Assembly: GCA_904501675.1 (NCBI GenBank)
Contig: CAJGCL010000050.1
Span: forward strand, 1 to 14,051
Origin: Clostridiaceae bacterium
GTDB taxonomy: Bacteria; Bacillota; Clostridia; Oscillospirales; Acutalibacteraceae
Reading direction: 5' to 3'
Length of the DNA stretch: 14,051 nt
Each line of letters begins with the position of its first letter. Position 1 is the stretch's first letter. Under the pieces are notes generated by a model that saw only the letters and a program-made list of their open reading frames with translations, did no database searches and was not told the origin of the DNA. Below are positions 5,625 through 13,605 of the stretch, piece after piece. The translations under genes and the position numbers were made by a program.

Positions 5625-7045
5625 ATATGAAATATGAAGTAGTCATCGGCCTTGAAACTCACGTTGAGTTAAGCACCGAATCAAAAATATTCTGCTCATG
5701 TGGTGGTCATTCATCACCAAAGGAAGCAAACGATTGCGTGTGCCCTGCTTGTAGCGGTATGCCGGGTATGCTCCCTGTTATGAACAAGCGCGTTGTTGAG
5801 CTTGCTGTAACTGCAGGTATTATGCTCAACTGTAACATCAGCAGATATACAACCTTCGATAAGAAAAACTACTATTATCCTGACCTTCCTTGCGCATATC
5901 AGATTACACAGCTTAATCACCCGATCTGTACAGACGGTTGTGTAACAGTTAAAACAAGTGAAGGTGCAAGAGATATCCGCATTAAGCAGATTCATATGGA
6001 AGAGGATGCAGGTAAGCTTGTTCACAGCGGTAACTCATCATATGTTGACTTTAACCGTACAAGTGTGCCTCTTATTGAGATTGTTACTCAGCCTGACTTC
6101 CGTAGTGCAGAAGAGGTTCTTGCATACCTTGGTAAGCTGAAATCAATGTTCCGTTCAGGCGGTATTTCAGAGTGTGAAGAGGGCGCAATGCGTTGCGACG
6201 TTAACATCTCTGTTCGTCCTGAGGGTAGCGAGGAGTTTGGTGTTCGTACAGAAATCAAGAATATGAGCTCATTTGAAGCTATTGAAAAGGCTATACGCTA
6301 TGAATCTCAGCGTCATATAGATGCTCTCGAGTTTGACCTTGAGGAGCTTGTTCAGGAAACAAGACGTTTCGATGATGCCACAGGCAAAACAATGGCTATG
6401 CGTAATAAGGAAACAGAGGCAGATTATCGCTATTTCCCTGATGCAAACATTATGCCTATAATCATCGACGACGAGTGGCTTGAACAAATCAAGGCAAATA
6501 AGCCTGTTGCGGTAGACGAAAAGGCAGAGGAGTATAGAGAAGCAGGTATTTCCGAAAAAGAAATTGAAATGCTTATTTCAAACCATAAGGTTGCAAAGCT
6601 TCTTGACGATACTGTTGCTCTCGGTTGTAATCCTAAGGATACTGCAGCATGGATTCTTACAGACTGCGCAGGTGTTCTTCGTAAGGATGGTAAAACTCTT
6701 AACGACCTTACATTGTCTGCCCAAACACTTTCTGCTATTATTAAAATGGTAGATGAGGGTAAAATTAACCGTAACGCAGGTAAAAAGATTCTTATTGCAG
6801 TTGTTGAAGATGGTGTTGACCCTGTTGCATATTGCAAGGAGCAGGACCTTGACAGAAAGGTTGATTCTTCTGCAATTGAAAGCGTTATTGATAAGGTTAT
6901 TGAGAATAATGCTCAGGCAGTTGAAGACTTTAAAAATGGTAAGGTTAAAGCTATGCAGGCGCTTTTCGGAGCTTGTATGAAGGAGCTTCGCGGTGCAGGC
7001 GACCCTGCTATGATTAAAGAGCTTCTTGAAAATAAGCTTAAATAA
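5621..7045 (+). CDS. gatB: Aspartyl/glutamyl-tRNA amidotransferase subunit GatB
   Basis: ATG 5621 overlaps the gatA stop (ATGA) and lies 7 nt after AAAGGA (5608-5613), pointing to translational coupling; ATG 5627 is a possible alternative. At 474 residues it is the usual full length. Visible features are GLETHVEL (10-17), zinc-type cysteines C25, C27, C41 and C44 in FCSCGG...CPAC, DKKNYYYPDLPCAYQITQLN, the DFNRTSVPLIEIVTQPD segment, MRCDVNISVRPEG, VRTEIKNMSSF, RRFDDATGKT and ADYRYFPDANI, followed by the helical and YqeY-like C-terminal region that binds tRNA. GatB phosphorylates the Asp or Glu of the misacylated tRNA and amidates it with ammonia from GatA. In contrast to its GatA partner, all its family motifs look intact, which argues that the amidotransferase activity is still under selection. 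Confidence 0.96.
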   Translation: MNMKYEVVIGLETHVELSTESKIFCSCGGHSSPKEANDCVCPACSGMPGMLPVMNKRVVELAVTAGIMLNCNISRYTTFDKKNYYYPDLPCAYQITQLNHPICTDGCVTVKTSEGARDIRIKQIHMEEDAGKLVHSGNSSYVDFNRTSVPLIEIVTQPDFRSAEEVLAYLGKLKSMFRSGGISECEEGAMRCDVNISVRPEGSEEFGVRTEIKNMSSFEAIEKAIRYESQRHIDALEFDLEELVQETRRFDDATGKTMAMRNKETEADYRYFPDANIMPIIIDDEWLEQIKANKPVAVDEKAEEYREAGISEKEIEMLISNHKVAKLLDDTVALGCNPKDTAAWILTDCAGVLRKDGKTLNDLTLSAQTLSAIIKMVDEGKINRNAGKKILIAVVEDGVDPVAYCKEQDLDRKVDSSAIESVIDKVIENNAQAVEDFKNGKVKAMQALFGACMKELRGAGDPAMIKELLENKLK

Positions 7046-7057
7046 TTAAACAATGTG

Positions 7058-7090
7058 GCGGAAGTAACAAATTTACTTCCGCTATATTCT
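7058..7090 (+). terminator. Hairpin after gatB, weak or partial terminator
   Basis: The perfect 10-bp stem GCGGAAGTAA (7058-7067)/TTACTTCCGC (7073-7082) has a CAAAT loop. Only TATATTCTT follows rather than a solid T run, so termination may be incomplete and some read-through into the asparaginase-like gene is plausible. No convincing promoter is visible between gatB and that gene. Confidence 0.5.
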
Positions 7091-7101
7091 TAAAGGTATT
7101 T

Positions 7102-8178
7102 ATGAAAAATATATTATTAGTTTTAGTAGGCGGCACAATCTGCACAGCCCTAACAGAACACGGTACATTATCTGTAAGCAGTAATGCGGGCACTAAGCTT
7201 GTGCAGGGCTTTATGGATTCTGATTCGCCATATAAAGATAGAGTTAATATAACTACAAGCGAAAATCTCGGTATTCTCAGCGAGAATATGACTGTTGATA
7301 AGTGGAATTTGATTATAAAAACTTATAAAAAGGCAGTTTCAGAAAAAGAATATGACGGCGTGATTTTTGCCCATGGTACAGATACTTTAGCTTATAGCGC
7401 ATCTCTTTTTTCAATGCTTTTAGCGGATACAAAAATCCCCGTTTTTTTTGCATCAAGTAACGCTCGACTTGATACACCTACAGCCAATGGTAACGAGAAC
7501 TTCAGGTGTGCAGTTGAGTGCATTTGCAGAGGCTTTGCCCCCAATGTATATGTGCCCTATAAAAATATATCGGATGACAGAATGTATCTCCACCTTGGCT
7601 CCTGTCTTGAGCAGTGCAAAAACTATTCAGACGATTTCTACAGCGTAGGAGCAATAGATATAACAGATTTCATAGAGGCTGATTTTAATGTTCTCAACGA
7701 AAAGTCGAAAACAGAATATTCTGCATCTGGCAAAAAGAATATGGTTGATATAAATGGTGAAATCATTTTATCTGATTGTGTTTTGCTCCTTAATCCATAT
7801 GTAGGTATTAATTATTCTATATATAATTATGATAGCTTTTCTGCAGTTTTACATGGCTCATACCATTGCGGAACCGCTTGCGTAGAGAAAACACAAGAAC
7901 AAGAAAACTATAGCAATCACTCAATTCTTTATATGCTGGATAAATGTGCAGAAAATAACGTTGATGCTTATATTACACCTACAAGGCAGGTAGGGGAGTT
8001 TTACGATACCATAAGAGTTATGGTGAATCACGGAGAAAGAAAAATAAACCTTCTCTATGGTACAACTCAGGAAACTGCATACGCAAAACTTCTTATTGCC
8101 TATTCTCTTTTTAAAGATAAGGCTAAAATAAAAGAGTTTTTAGAAACTGAGATAAATAATGAATTTATGTATAAATAA
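7102..8178 (+). CDS. Asparaginase-like protein (L-asparaginase/GatD superfamily)
   Basis: The 358-residue protein starts at ATG 7102, 5 nt after AAAGG. It shows the two asparaginase signatures: GGTIC (residues 10-14) with nucleophile Thr12, and HGTDT (91-95) with the Thr93-Asp94 pair. LSENMT (59-64) matches the substrate-binding DSxxMT segment. The lysine that completes the catalytic set in classical enzymes (in a RxxKxH-like segment) is not evident; the corresponding stretch here reads DRMYLHLGS (159-167), and the usual GAMRP segment is FASSNARLDT (116-125). No signal peptide is seen, so it is cytoplasmic. It may deamidate asparagine, or another amide, to aspartate and ammonia. It lies directly downstream of gatB and may be co-transcribed by read-through. 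It lacks the N-terminal Tudor-like domain of archaeal GatD. The family is clear; the activity is uncertain. Confidence 0.82.
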   Translation: MKNILLVLVGGTICTALTEHGTLSVSSNAGTKLVQGFMDSDSPYKDRVNITTSENLGILSENMTVDKWNLIIKTYKKAVSEKEYDGVIFAHGTDTLAYSASLFSMLLADTKIPVFFASSNARLDTPTANGNENFRCAVECICRGFAPNVYVPYKNISDDRMYLHLGSCLEQCKNYSDDFYSVGAIDITDFIEADFNVLNEKSKTEYSASGKKNMVDINGEIILSDCVLLLNPYVGINYSIYNYDSFSAVLHGSYHCGTACVEKTQEQENYSNHSILYMLDKCAENNVDAYITPTRQVGEFYDTIRVMVNHGERKINLLYGTTQETAYAKLLIAYSLFKDKAKIKEFLETEINNEFMYK

Positions 8179-8183
8179 AAAAT

Positions 8184-8219
8184 CACACACAAGTCGTAAT
8201 GACCTGTGTGTGGTTTTTT
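8184..8219. terminator. Bidirectional terminator between convergent genes
   Basis: CACACACAAGTC (8184-8195) pairs with GACCTGTGTGTG (8201-8212) with one A-C mismatch and a GTAAT loop. TTTTTT (8214-8219) follows on the plus strand, and a run of A before the stem gives a T run on the minus strand. It serves the asparaginase-like gene and the CapA-like gene, whose stop codon (8218-8220) lies in the tail. Confidence 0.88.
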
Positions 8220-9381
8220 AAATCTGTTTTAAAATGTAATCCTTTATATCATCTCTCTTGCTCTTTTTCCACTCACCTTTTTCAGCTTTTTCTGCTAAAG
8301 GTACGAGAATAAAGAAATCAAGCGTTTCACCGGGTACCCTGCCTGTTCTTAATGGCTCTCTGAAATGCTCTGCCCATTCTTCCTCTGTTGCATTTTTAAA
8401 TCTTGTGGGGTTAAGGTACGTCATCTGCCTTTTTGTTGCGGCGATATGCATCTTTGCAGAAAGGGGAGAGAGAAGATCGAAGTCTTCTTCCTGTACATCT
8501 TGGAAAATAACAGGCAAATCTGCTTTTACAATATGTTCATCGCCACGCACAATTTCAAGTCCCATAGGCTCATATGTGAAGCTGTCCTCCGTGAAATTCA
8601 GTTTAACGAGTATACCCAATTCTGTGTTGAACTGAGAACGCTGGTAGTCGGTATCAAAAATGAAATTACCTAAAGAGTAGAAAATTATTTTATCCCCAAC
8701 TGTTTCGTAGTTCATAGGCACGTGTGGGTGGTGGCCCACAACAATATCTGCACCCATTTCAAGGTATTTTCTGTAACGCTCTCTTGTGTATGGAGATGGT
8801 AGCGGAGTGAATTCCTCGCCTGCGTGAGCAACAACAATGCACCAACGGCATTTCGATTTGATGTAATCAATACTCTTCTGGATTTCATCAAGGTCGCTCC
8901 AGCTGTAGCAGCCCGCCTTTCCTTCATCTGCCTTACGGCATGCGCGCTGGTAGCCAACGCCAATCATACCTATTCCGCCTGCTTCGTTAAGGATAACGGG
9001 CTTTCGTGCTTCGTGGATATTCATACCTGCACCAAGTGTCTGAGCGCCATCCTTTTCTGCATATTCCAAAGTGCTTTTGATACCGTATTCACCGGCATCC
9101 ATAATGTGATTGTTGCAGATATTCCATATATCCGCGTGCATGTTACGAAGCACCTTTATAGCCTGAGGGTCAATTGTGTGCAGAAGCTGTGCCGCACCCT
9201 CTGTGGTGGTGTTTTGCTCCGCATTTGCAACGGGACCCTCAACGTTTGTTATAACGTGGTCTGCAGAATGAAGAAAGCTGAGTATTTCGGGTGAAATTAA
9301 GTCGGGGTCATCCCATTTGCCGAACATATATCGGTCAAAGCCTATATCACCTGTAAAAACTAAAGATGTTTTTTCTTTCAT
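8218..9381 (-). CDS. CapA/PgsA-family metallophosphatase-like protein
   Basis: This 387-residue protein has the motif order of the CapA (poly-gamma-glutamate synthesis, PGA_cap) branch of calcineurin-like phosphoesterases: GDIGFDR (residues 11-17), NVEGP (46-50), NNHIMDAGEYG (90-100), VAHAGEE (184-190), GHHPH (216-220) and YSLGNFIFD (235-243). These supply the dimetal ligands. Unlike capsule-associated CapA proteins it has no signal peptide or transmembrane segment, so a cytoplasmic role is more likely than capsule polymer handling. No other pgs/cap genes are nearby. Its ribosome binding site AAGGA overlaps the last codons of the upstream methyltransferase gene, with only 3 nt between the two genes, so they form an operon. 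The substrate is unknown. Confidence 0.85.
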   Translation of the reverse strand: MKEKTSLVFTGDIGFDRYMFGKWDDPDLISPEILSFLHSADHVITNVEGPVANAEQNTTTEGAAQLLHTIDPQAIKVLRNMHADIWNICNNHIMDAGEYGIKSTLEYAEKDGAQTLGAGMNIHEARKPVILNEAGGIGMIGVGYQRACRKADEGKAGCYSWSDLDEIQKSIDYIKSKCRWCIVVAHAGEEFTPLPSPYTRERYRKYLEMGADIVVGHHPHVPMNYETVGDKIIFYSLGNFIFDTDYQRSQFNTELGILVKLNFTEDSFTYEPMGLEIVRGDEHIVKADLPVIFQDVQEEDFDLLSPLSAKMHIAATKRQMTYLNPTRFKNATEEEWAEHFREPLRTGRVPGETLDFFILVPLAEKAEKGEWKKSKRDDIKDYILKQI

Positions 9382-9384
9382 AAA

Positions 9385-10533
9385 TTAATCCTTATTTAAC
9401 AGTAATTTATATAATGTGGGCTCAACATTAAATTCCTTGATTGCAGAGTTAACCTCATTCAAGGCTTTTTCTTTCGTTGCCTTTGGAGTAGTATTTCTTA
9501 ACACCGCACGAATAAGTATATTTTTAGGTGTGTGGGCAAAATCAATGAATTCAAGAAGCTGAGTTTTATATCCACAGTATTCAAGAAGATTTCCGCGAAT
9601 TGAGTCTGTAAGCAGAGCAGAAAAGCGCTCCTGAATAATGCCATGGCGTGTGAGTATGGAAAGGTTATCTGTTTTAATTTGCTTGTTTAACTCGTGTTGA
9701 CAGCAGGGTACGGAAAAAATCATTTTTGCACCCCACTCTATAGCGTTATATAGTGCAAAATCCGTAGCTGTATCACAAGCATGGAGAGTAATAACCATAT
9801 CTACGTCGAAAGGGCATTTGTAGCCGTTAATGTCGCCTAACTCAAAGCGGAGATTTTTGTAGCCGTATTTCTGGGATGCTTTGTTGCATTTTTCAATAAC
9901 ATCCTTCTTCAAATCCAAGCCGATTATATGAGCGTCAATACCCTTGATTTCTGTAAGATAATAATAAACAATAAATGTAAGGTAAGATTTACCGCAACCA
10001 AAATCTATAATATTAAGGCTCTTGTAGTCATTCTGCTTTATTGCATCATCTATAAGCTCAATAAGGCGGTTAATCTGCTTGTATTTATCATACATAGCAT
10101 TTATTACCTTGCCTTCTTTTGTGAATATACCCATATCAACAAGTGGCTCAATGACCTTGCCTTCGGGAATAATATATTGCTTGTGTCGATTGTGTTCAGC
10201 AGGTGCAACAGCTTCTGATGCAATAGTTTTTTCCTTGAAAGAAACCATGCCGTTTTTAGATATTAATATATTAAATTCTTTGCTGCTTGAACGGGCATAA
10301 ACCTGCAAAAAACAGTTTTGAGCAAGTTGAATGCAACGCTCTGCAATCTTACTGAAATCAATGTTTTCGTGAAAAACCTGTTTTTCGGTGAATTTTGCTA
10401 CCTGAAAAAATTTAGGCATTCTGCTGACAGTAATTTTCTTGAATTCGCTATCCTTATTAACAGGCTTACTGAAAACAGCTTTTTGAATATCGTTTTCAAA
10501 AATTCTTTTTATATAATCTTTAAGCTCAGGCAT
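9385..10533 (-). CDS. SAM-dependent methyltransferase (Methyltransf_32 / METTL25-like)
   Basis: The start used is ATG at 10533 (382 aa): GGAGG (plus-strand 10539-10543) lies 5 nt upstream. A TTG further upstream would place that site inside the gene. The N-terminal ~150 residues are a variable region. The C-terminal half is a Rossmann methyltransferase with SAM motif I IIDFGCGKSYLT (175-186), IIGLDLK (203-209), ITLHACDTATDFAL (248-261) and FSVPCCQHEL (273-282). The HACDTATD and VPCCQHEL pair is characteristic of the Methyltransf_32 family, which includes eukaryotic METTL25-type proteins and many uncharacterised bacterial ones. An RNA or protein substrate is possible but unproven. It is the first gene of a two-gene operon with the CapA-like protein and has its own promoter. 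Confidence 0.85.
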   Translation of the reverse strand: MPELKDYIKRIFENDIQKAVFSKPVNKDSEFKKITVSRMPKFFQVAKFTEKQVFHENIDFSKIAERCIQLAQNCFLQVYARSSSKEFNILISKNGMVSFKEKTIASEAVAPAEHNRHKQYIIPEGKVIEPLVDMGIFTKEGKVINAMYDKYKQINRLIELIDDAIKQNDYKSLNIIDFGCGKSYLTFIVYYYLTEIKGIDAHIIGLDLKKDVIEKCNKASQKYGYKNLRFELGDINGYKCPFDVDMVITLHACDTATDFALYNAIEWGAKMIFSVPCCQHELNKQIKTDNLSILTRHGIIQERFSALLTDSIRGNLLEYCGYKTQLLEFIDFAHTPKNILIRAVLRNTTPKATKEKALNEVNSAIKEFNVEPTLYKLLLNKD

Positions 10534-10567
10534 TTTTGCCTCCAAATATGATTTTATGTTTTATTAA

Positions 10568-10596
10568 AGTATATCAATTGTGAGATTAAAAATCAA
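10568..10596 (-). promoter_or_regulatory. Promoter of the methyltransferase/CapA-like operon
   Basis: Read on the minus strand: -35 TTGATT (10596-10591), 17-nt spacer, -10 TATACT (10573-10568) preceded by TGA (extended -10). The -10 lies about 35 nt upstream of the ATG at 10533. Confidence 0.65.
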
Positions 10597-10624
10597 TAAA
10601 TAGTAAATTAAATGTATATATATA

Positions 10625-10652
10625 TTTACACACGAGATTTTTTATGATAAAC
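10625..10652 (+). promoter_or_regulatory. Tentative promoter of the GGDEF gene
   Basis: TTTACA (10625-10630) with a 16-nt gap to GATAAA (10647-10652) is the best pair upstream of the GTG start; TATGAT at 10643-10648 is an alternative -10. The surrounding DNA is very AT-rich, including an alternating TA run at about 10615-10626, so the match is weak. Confidence 0.35.
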
Positions 10653-10674
10653 TTTTAACAAAAGAGGTGATACT

Positions 10675-11868
10675 GTGAAGAAAAACCGAGTTCCTGAAAT
10701 ATTAAAAAATAATACAGTTATAATTGCTTCAGGTATTGCCGTTATAGCTATTATAATTGCCGTTATTGGTTTTGAGTTTACAGCTCTTAATGAATTGGGC
10801 GAGGTTAATAAAAAAGAGGTAAATGTTCTTACTCTCTCTTTTGCTATAATTGTAAGCGCAATAATTATTGTAGTTGCCTTCAACCTTAATGCTACAAGAA
10901 AGCGTGAGAAGTCAATAGCAAAACAACTTCAGGTATCAGATACTCTTGTTAACTGTATTACAATTCTTGCCGAAGAGCAGAATATCAATAAGGCTATCAA
11001 CAAGCTTCTTAAAGTTCTTAATGATTATTTCAATGGCGACAGAGCTTATCTTTTTGAGTTTGATTACGAAAAACAAACGACCTCTAATTCATACGAATAT
11101 GCGGCAGATGGTGTAACGCCACAAATTGATGTCTTGCAGGATGTACCGCTCAATGTTATTGATACTTGGATAAAAATGTTTGAAGAAACAGGAACATTCT
11201 ATATTTCCAGCCTTGGTAAAGATGTTGATAAGGATAGCGATACATATAGGATTCTTGAGATGCAAGAAATCGAGAGCCTTATAGCTGTTCCTCTTGTGAA
11301 AAATAAAAAAATAATTGGCTTTCTTGGTATTGATAACCCTAAAATCAATTATAATGACCTTTCATTGCTTTCTTCTGCTACATTTTTTATAATGGATGGT
11401 ATCGAACGCAGAGAAAGCCATACAATGTTAGAGAAACTCAGCTTTGAAGATACACTTACAGAGGTTTTTAACAGGAATAAATTTAACCACGATGTTAAGA
11501 ACCTCAAAATCTTAAAACTTGATAATGTTGGTATAGCCTATTTCGATATTAATGGTCTTAAGCTGATAAACGATACTAAAGGCCATGTTGAAGGCGACCG
11601 AATTATTAAAGATTCTGCAAAAGTAATAAAAGGTGTTTTCTCTAATCAGACATACCGAATAGGCGGAGACGAATTTGTAGTTATCGCAAAAAGCCCTGAT
11701 GAAGCAGAATTCAATGACCGTGTAGAAGATGTTCTTCGAGGCTTTTCAAAGAATGATATAAGCGTATCTGTAGGCGTTTCGTGGGCAGGAAATACAGAGC
11801 ACATAGAAGAATACCTAACCTCAGCTGATAATAGAATGTACGAAAGAAAAAAAGAATATTATAAATAA
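10675..11868 (+). CDS. Membrane-anchored GAF-GGDEF protein, putative diguanylate cyclase
   Basis: Translation starts at GTG 10675, 5 nt after GAGGTG. Of 397 residues, two hydrophobic helices (about 14-34 and 50-70) bracket a ~15-residue loop, so there is almost no extracellular sensor. A GAF-like domain follows (~90-245, with LIAVPLVKNKKIIGFLGID). The GGDEF domain (~255-397) has DTLTEVFNRNKF (259-270), FDINGLKLIND (290-300), GHVEGD (303-308), RIGGDEF (328-334) and VSVGVSW. The GGDEF active-site sequence and metal-binding Asp291 are intact, so c-di-GMP synthesis from GTP is expected. The RxxD inhibitory site normally just before GGDEF is absent, suggesting no product feedback at that site. A cytosolic ligand bound to GAF is the likely input. 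No EAL or PilZ partner is in the window. Confidence 0.9.
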   Translation: MKKNRVPEILKNNTVIIASGIAVIAIIIAVIGFEFTALNELGEVNKKEVNVLTLSFAIIVSAIIIVVAFNLNATRKREKSIAKQLQVSDTLVNCITILAEEQNINKAINKLLKVLNDYFNGDRAYLFEFDYEKQTTSNSYEYAADGVTPQIDVLQDVPLNVIDTWIKMFEETGTFYISSLGKDVDKDSDTYRILEMQEIESLIAVPLVKNKKIIGFLGIDNPKINYNDLSLLSSATFFIMDGIERRESHTMLEKLSFEDTLTEVFNRNKFNHDVKNLKILKLDNVGIAYFDINGLKLINDTKGHVEGDRIIKDSAKVIKGVFSNQTYRIGGDEFVVIAKSPDEAEFNDRVEDVLRGFSKNDISVSVGVSWAGNTEHIEEYLTSADNRMYERKKEYYK

Positions 11869-11871
11869 AAA

Positions 11872-11901
11872 GAGACCCTCGTTCGCAAGAACGAGGGTTT
11901 T
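11872..11901. terminator. Bidirectional terminator between convergent genes
   Basis: A 9-bp perfect stem CCCTCGTTC (11876-11884)/GAACGAGGG (11889-11897) with a stable GCAA tetraloop lies just after the GGDEF gene stop. TTTT follows on the plus strand, and an A-rich 5' flank gives TTTTT on the minus strand, so it also ends the FAD-dehydrogenase transcript. Confidence 0.9.
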
Positions 11902-11947
11902 ATGATATTAGGATTTTATGTGAAACACTTTAAATGCGCGACAGGTC

Positions 11948-13312
11948 TTATTTAGTAATATCTCTTGCTACATGAACACCGCTTGCAGATGCGTGAGAAA
12001 GAGAATGTGTAATACCGCTTCCGTCACCAATAATATAGAGACCATTATAACGTGATTCCAATTTCTCGTTAACCTCAACCTCCATATTATAAAACTTAAC
12101 TTCAACGCCGTATAGTAGTGTGTCGTCGTTTGCGGTGCCCGGTGCAATCTTGTCTAAAGCGTAAATCATTTCAATAATACTATCAAGAATACGCTTAGGA
12201 AGAACAAGACTTAAATCACCGGGAGTTGCCTGAAGGGTAGGGGTGATAAAAGCTTCTTCTATACGAGTTGGAGTAGAGCGATGTCCGCGAATCAAATCGC
12301 CAAAACGCTGAACAATAACACCACCACCAAGCATATTGCTAAGTTTTGCAATTGACTCACCATAGCCGTTGGAATCTTCAAACGGCTCGGTGAAATGCTT
12401 AGCAACCAGAAGAGCAAAGTTAGTGTTATCTGTTTGCATAGCAGGGTCTTCGTAGCTGTGTCCGTTAACTGTAATAATACCATTGGTGTTTTCGTTAACA
12501 ACAGCGCCCTTAGGATTCATACAGAAAGTACGAACCTTGTCCTGATACTGCTTTGTGCGATATACAATTTTGCTTTCGTATAATTCGTCTGTTAAGTGGG
12601 CGAAAACATTTGCAGGTAATTCTACACGAACACCGATGTCAACGCGGTTTGATTTAGTAGGAATATCAAGCTCTTTGCAGACTTTTTCCATCCATTTACT
12701 ACCGCTTCTGCCAACAGAAACAATACACTTTTCGCAATTGTAGATTGAATCTTTAGCGCTGATAACATAGCCATTATCGCTTGCTTCAATAGTATGAACA
12801 GGAGTGTCAAAGTAGAAGTCTACCTTATCCTCTAAATACTTATAAAGATTTTCAAGAACGATATAGTTAATGTCTGTGCCAAGATGGCGAACAGATGCAT
12901 CTAACAAATGTAAATCGTTCTGAACACATATAGTCTTAAATTGTGAACCTGCGGTTGAGTAGAGTTTTGTTCCTTCACCGCCATATTTAAGGTTAATCTC
13001 ATCGATATAATGCATCAATTCCAGAGCGCGTTTTTTGCCGATATATTCATATAAGGTACCGCCAAAGTCATTGGTGATATTATATTTACCATCGGAGAAA
13101 GCGCCTGCACCGCCAAAGCCACTCATAATAGAACAGCTTTTACAACCGATACATGTTTTTATTTTATCGCCATCAATAGGGCAATGGCGTTTGTTTAAGG
13201 CGTGTCCTGATTCAAATACAGCAACCTTCATACCAGGTTTGTTCTGCATTAATTCATATGCAGCGAAAATGCCACCGGGACCGGCACCGATAATAATTAC
13301 ATCATAATTCAT
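11948..13312 (-). CDS. FAD-dependent dehydrogenase (COG2509-like, NAD(P)/FAD-dependent oxidoreductase)
   Basis: The gene encodes 454 residues. ATG at 13312 is preceded by AGGAGG (plus-strand 13321-13326) with 8 nt spacing. The N-terminus is a dinucleotide-binding fold with VIIIGAGPGG (5-14) and an acidic end of beta-2 (VFES, 32-35). Next comes a cysteine cluster, C44, C54, C57 and C60 (CIGCKSC), followed by GFGGAGAFSDGKYN (65-78). The C-terminus has the second FAD signature GLYIIGDGSG followed by SHASASGVHVARDI. The cysteine cluster before GGAGAFSDGK is typical of the uncharacterised FAD-dependent dehydrogenase group COG2509, named from memory. The physiological substrate is unknown. It is monocistronic, divergent from the LysR-type regulator, and could be that regulator's target. 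Confidence 0.87.
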   Translation of the reverse strand: MNYDVIIIGAGPGGIFAAYELMQNKPGMKVAVFESGHALNKRHCPIDGDKIKTCIGCKSCSIMSGFGGAGAFSDGKYNITNDFGGTLYEYIGKKRALELMHYIDEINLKYGGEGTKLYSTAGSQFKTICVQNDLHLLDASVRHLGTDINYIVLENLYKYLEDKVDFYFDTPVHTIEASDNGYVISAKDSIYNCEKCIVSVGRSGSKWMEKVCKELDIPTKSNRVDIGVRVELPANVFAHLTDELYESKIVYRTKQYQDKVRTFCMNPKGAVVNENTNGIITVNGHSYEDPAMQTDNTNFALLVAKHFTEPFEDSNGYGESIAKLSNMLGGGVIVQRFGDLIRGHRSTPTRIEEAFITPTLQATPGDLSLVLPKRILDSIIEMIYALDKIAPGTANDDTLLYGVEVKFYNMEVEVNEKLESRYNGLYIIGDGSGITHSLSHASASGVHVARDITK

Positions 13313-13354
13313 AGAGTAAACCTCCTAAATGGGCGTTAATTGCGACCATTGAAC

Positions 13355-13383
13355 ATTATAACAATTTTACACAAAAAAGTAAA
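13355..13383 (-). promoter_or_regulatory. Promoter of the FAD-dependent dehydrogenase gene
   Basis: Read on the minus strand: -35 TTTACT (13383-13378), 17-nt spacer, perfect -10 TATAAT (13360-13355) preceded by TGT (extended -10), about 40 nt upstream of the start codon. Confidence 0.72.
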
Positions 13384-13550
13384 TGTTTTTTCACTAATTA
13401 TGTTTGTGTTTGCTGATGGTGAGGTCATATTCTTATTGTATACATAAAAACAGCATTATCAAACGCTTTTAGGCACAGTAAACCTATTATCTATGCATCA
13501 AAAAGTTACCGTACATAAATAAAGAATACGAAACTTGATTTTTACAATTA

Positions 13551-13579
13551 TTGATTTTTGAAAAACACGGTGATATAAT
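13551..13579 (+). promoter_or_regulatory. Promoter of the LysR-type regulator gene
   Basis: TTGATT (13551-13556), a 17-nt spacer and TATAAT (13574-13579) with TGA just before it (extended -10), 26 nt upstream of the TTG start. The ~170 bp between this and the divergent promoter (13384-13550) holds no gene; I see no clear T-N11-A palindrome that I would call a LysR binding site. Confidence 0.7.
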
Positions 13580-13605
13580 TGTATAAATTAAAGGGGTGAT
13601 AGGGT

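Noticed and set aside
6430..6837. 135-codon antisense frame within gatB, and other long antisense frames (for example 5714-6025 and 8824-9294)
   Set aside because: Each lies entirely opposite a well-conserved coding gene, lacks a ribosome binding site and has composition expected from the complementary strand.
10615..10626. Alternating TA run as a possible satellite or regulatory repeat
   Set aside because: It is short and sits in very AT-rich promoter DNA; probably just melting-prone spacer.
13384..13550. Possible LysR operator or small gene in the divergent intergenic region
   Set aside because: Only imperfect inverted segments (a GTTTG...CAAAC pair and a GTATAC palindrome) are visible and no frame has a start with a ribosome binding site; not enough to call.
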